From contig JBFWYO010000065.1 of assembly GCA_050186335.1 (NCBI GenBank), positions 1 to 26,923 of the forward strand: a stretch of DNA of 26,923 nt. Direction: 5' to 3'. A model generated the notes under the pieces. It was given only the letters and a program-made list of their open reading frames with translations. It was not told the DNA's origin and ran no database searches. The DNA comes from JBFWYO01 sp050186335. Its GTDB lineage: Bacteria; Pseudomonadota; Alphaproteobacteria; Bin65. A program made the translations under genes and the position numbers. Below are positions 25,109 through 26,923 of the stretch, in pieces; within the stretch, counting starts at the first letter, position 1; each line of letters begins with the position of its first letter.

Positions 25109-25963
25109 TCAGAGATGCGTGCGCACCGACCACAATTCGTGGAACACACGGATTTCGACCGCCCGTCGCAGGTAGCCCACGCCGGACGTGCCGCCGGTGC
25201 CGGTCTTGTGCCCGATGATGCGTTCGACCGTGTTCGCGTGGCGGAAGCGCCATTGGGCGAACGCATCCTCGATATCGACCAGTTCCTCGGCGAACTCGTA
25301 CACGTCCCAGTATTTCTGCGGGTTCTTGTACACTTCGAACCAGGCGTCCTCGACCGACTTGTTCGGCTGACGCGGCTGGCTCCAGTCGCGTTCGGTCTGC
25401 GACTTGTCGATCTTGAACCCGCGGCGAGACAGCAACAGGATCGCCTCGTCGTAAATGCTCGGCGCGTTCAGCAGCAGCTGCAGCTTCGCCTGCAGGTCTG
25501 GCCGATGCGCGTGCGGCCGCATCATCGCCTTGACCTTGTTGCCGAGCACGAACTCCACGCTGCGGTACTGGTAGGATTGAAAGCCGGAGGATCGGCCGAG
25601 CTTGTCGCGGAACGCCATGTAGTCGGACGGCGTCATGGTCGTCAGCACGCCCCAGGCATTGAGCAATTGTTCCTGGATGCGCGACACGCGCGCCAGCATT
25701 TTGAAGGCCGGGCGCAATTCGTCGGTGCGCACCTGCTTCATGGCCGCCTCGAGCTCGTGCAGCATCAGTTTCATCCAAAGTTCGTTGACCTGGTGAATGA
25801 TGATGAACAGCATTTCGTCGTGCGTGCCGGCCCATAATTTCTGGGCATTCAGGATCGTATCGAGCTGCAGATAGTCGCCGTAGCTCATCTCCCCGGCAAA
25901 ACTGTCGTGGAATTTCTCGCCGGCCAGGGCGGCTTCGCTGGTGCTTTGCGGGGTATTGGTCAT
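25109..25963 (-). CDS. kynA: Tryptophan 2,3-dioxygenase, 284 aa
   Basis: Heme enzyme that opens the indole ring of tryptophan to N-formylkynurenine, the first step of the kynurenine pathway. The conserved MSYGDYLQLD (26-35), HDEMLFIIIHQVNELWMKL (48-66, with His57 at the distal active site), SSGFQSYQYRSVEF (125-138) and the heme-ligand region FRHANTVERIIGHKTGTGGTSG (240-261, proximal His242) are all present. Length matches bacterial TDO. The ATG at 25963 is preceded by GGAG. The downstream enzymes kynB and kynU are encoded on the other strand about 8.4 kb to the left. The gene is divergent from a TrpB2-type tryptophan synthase across about 200 bases, so the shared region may control both tryptophan synthesis and breakdown. 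Confidence 0.97.
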   Translation of the reverse strand: MTNTPQSTSEAALAGEKFHDSFAGEMSYGDYLQLDTILNAQKLWAGTHDEMLFIIIHQVNELWMKLMLHELEAAMKQVRTDELRPAFKMLARVSRIQEQLLNAWGVLTTMTPSDYMAFRDKLGRSSGFQSYQYRSVEFVLGNKVKAMMRPHAHRPDLQAKLQLLLNAPSIYDEAILLLSRRGFKIDKSQTERDWSQPRQPNKSVEDAWFEVYKNPQKYWDVYEFAEELVDIEDAFAQWRFRHANTVERIIGHKTGTGGTSGVGYLRRAVEIRVFHELWSVRTHL

Positions 25964-26164
25964 TCGGTCTCCAGCGGCGCCCCCTTAAGTGCTCCCGGGA
26001 GCGGCCTGTTTGTCTCGGGTTTCTGCGGCATTTTCGCCGGGCGTTCGCAGCTTGCGGCACGCCAAGCCGGTAGTCTACTTTACCCCTATTCGCGTTCAAG
26101 GCGGCGATCCGATTGTCGCGGCCGGTGAACGCTGTTTTGTTTGGTTTCATGAGGGAGCGGCAAA
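25964..26164. promoter_or_regulatory. Divergent kynA / trpB2 promoter region
   Basis: These 201 bases lie between two divergent starts and should contain both promoters. Ribosome binding sites are visible: GGAG before kynA (near 25970) and GAGGGAG before trpB2 (26150-26156). No clear -35/-10 pair, operator palindrome, leader peptide or riboswitch-like structure stands out. The stretch near 26070-26090 (GTAGTCTACTTTACCCCTAT) is less GC-rich than its surroundings. Confidence 0.4.
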
Positions 26165-26923
26165 ATGTCGGATCAAATCAAATACGTGCTCGGCGAAGAT
26201 CAAATGCCGAAATTCTGGTATAATATTGTGGCGGACATGCCGAACCCGCCGGCAGCCGTGCTGCACCCCGGGACCGGCCAGCCGGTCGGGCCGAACGATC
26301 TGGCCCCGCTGTTCCCGATGGCGATCATCATGCAAGAGGTGAGCGCCGAGCGGGACATCGAGATCCCGAAGCCGGTGCGCGACGTGCTCCGCCAATGGCG
26401 CCCGTCGCCGCTCTACCGCGCGCGGCGGCTGGAGAAGGCGCTCGATACCCCGGCCAAGATTTACTACAAGTACGAGGGCGTCAGCCCGGCCGGCAGCCAC
26501 AAGCCGAACACCGCGGTGGCCCAGGCATTTTACAACAAGGCCGAGGGTGTCAAACGACTGACCACCGAAACCGGCGCCGGCCAGTGGGGCTCGTCGCTGT
26601 CGATGGCGGGCGCACTGTTCGGCCTTGAAGTCGAAGTGTTCATGGTGCGCGTAAGCTATGATCAGAAGCCGTATCGCCGCGCCTTCATGGAAGCTTTCGG
26701 CGCCACTTGCCACGCGAGTCCGAGCAACCTCACGGAAGCCGGCCGGGCGCTCCTCAAGCAGAACCCGAACAGCACGGGCTCGCTCGGCATGGCGATTTCC
26801 GAAGCGGTCGAACGCTGCGTACAGCGCGACGATACCAAGTACGCGCTGGGCAGCGTGCTCAATCATGTGCTGATGCATCAGACCGTGATCGGCATCGAGG
26901 CGATGAAGCAGCTCGAGATGGCC
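26165..26923 (+). CDS. trpB2: TrpB2-type tryptophan synthase beta chain, N-terminal part (cut by window edge)
   Basis: The frame from ATG at 26165 (MSDQIKYVLGEDQMPKFWYN) stays open for 253 codons to the window edge. It shows the TrpB2-specific N-terminus (LHPGTGQPVGPNDLAPLFP, 33-51), the RPSPLYRARRLE segment (79-90) and the PLP-binding Lys113 in AGSHKPNTA. TETGAGQWGSSL follows, the region with the catalytic glutamate equivalent. TrpB2 enzymes are about 450 residues, so roughly 200 residues lie beyond the window. They condense indole with serine, and some have serine deaminase or other side activities. GAGGGAG eight bases upstream supports the start. It is divergent from kynA. Whether it contributes to net tryptophan synthesis here is unknown. 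Confidence 0.92.
   Translation, partial: MSDQIKYVLGEDQMPKFWYNIVADMPNPPAAVLHPGTGQPVGPNDLAPLFPMAIIMQEVSAERDIEIPKPVRDVLRQWRPSPLYRARRLEKALDTPAKIYYKYEGVSPAGSHKPNTAVAQAFYNKAEGVKRLTTETGAGQWGSSLSMAGALFGLEVEVFMVRVSYDQKPYRRAFMEAFGATCHASPSNLTEAGRALLKQNPNSTGSLGMAISEAVERCVQRDDTKYALGSVLNHVLMHQTVIGIEAMKQLEMA

Overview
The window is a high-GC bacterial chromosomal segment, most likely from an alphaproteobacterium of the Hyphomicrobiales/Rhizobiales kind. That placement is an inference from gene content: a DUF995-like secreted protein, paired acyl-CoA dehydrogenases, LTXXQ (Spy-like) proteins, a probable FNR/FixK-type box, and reductive-dehalogenase-like paralogs. No rRNA or tRNA gene, insertion sequence, integrase or CRISPR array is visible. 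Coding density and base composition look uniform, so this reads as chromosome rather than a mobile island.

Bases 1-9433, almost all on the minus strand, form a fatty-acid/acyl-CoA catabolic block. It holds two adjacent acyl-CoA dehydrogenases (one cut by the window edge), a thiolase, a fused enoyl-CoA hydratase/3-hydroxyacyl-CoA dehydrogenase, an ACAD10/11-type acyl-CoA dehydrogenase and an AMP-forming acyl-CoA synthetase. Together these cover activation, the first oxidation, hydration, the second oxidation and thiolysis. A small secreted DUF995-like protein and an unrecognised helical protein sit among them.

Bases 9552-18763 are on the plus strand: a transglutaminase-like protein, an AraC/XylS-type regulator, then six tightly packed genes (gaps of 9, 20, 15, -4 and 26 bases). 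These encode two tandem cytoplasmic reductive-dehalogenase/QueG-like iron-sulfur proteins, a PaaK-like CoA ligase, kynurenine formamidase (kynB), kynureninase (kynU) and malate synthase A. Linking kynurenine cleavage, which yields anthranilate, to an aryl-CoA-ligase-like enzyme and two putative corrinoid/Fe-S reductases is the most interesting feature of the window. It may be an undescribed route for processing anthranilate or a derivative. The malate synthase carries a roughly 135-residue Lys/Ala/Pro-rich N-terminal tail that resembles histone H1-like tails.

Bases 18771-21801 hold an OmpR/EnvZ-type two-component pair (minus strand) divergent from a secreted LTXXQ/Spy-like protein (plus strand). 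The shared promoter region contains repeated GTTACA half-sites, two of them exactly 10 bases apart, and a strong intrinsic terminator follows the Spy-like gene. Bases 21863-24996 (minus strand) hold a beta-CASP metallo-beta-lactamase, a host-attachment (eRF1-like) protein and an M50 membrane protease with CBS domains. A near-consensus FNR/FixK box, correctly spaced from a -10-like element, precedes the host-attachment/beta-CASP pair and suggests low-oxygen control.

The right end has tryptophan 2,3-dioxygenase (kynA, minus strand) divergent from a TrpB2-type tryptophan synthase beta chain (plus strand, cut by the window edge). With kynB and kynU about 9 kb away, the window encodes the complete tryptophan-to-anthranilate kynurenine branch.
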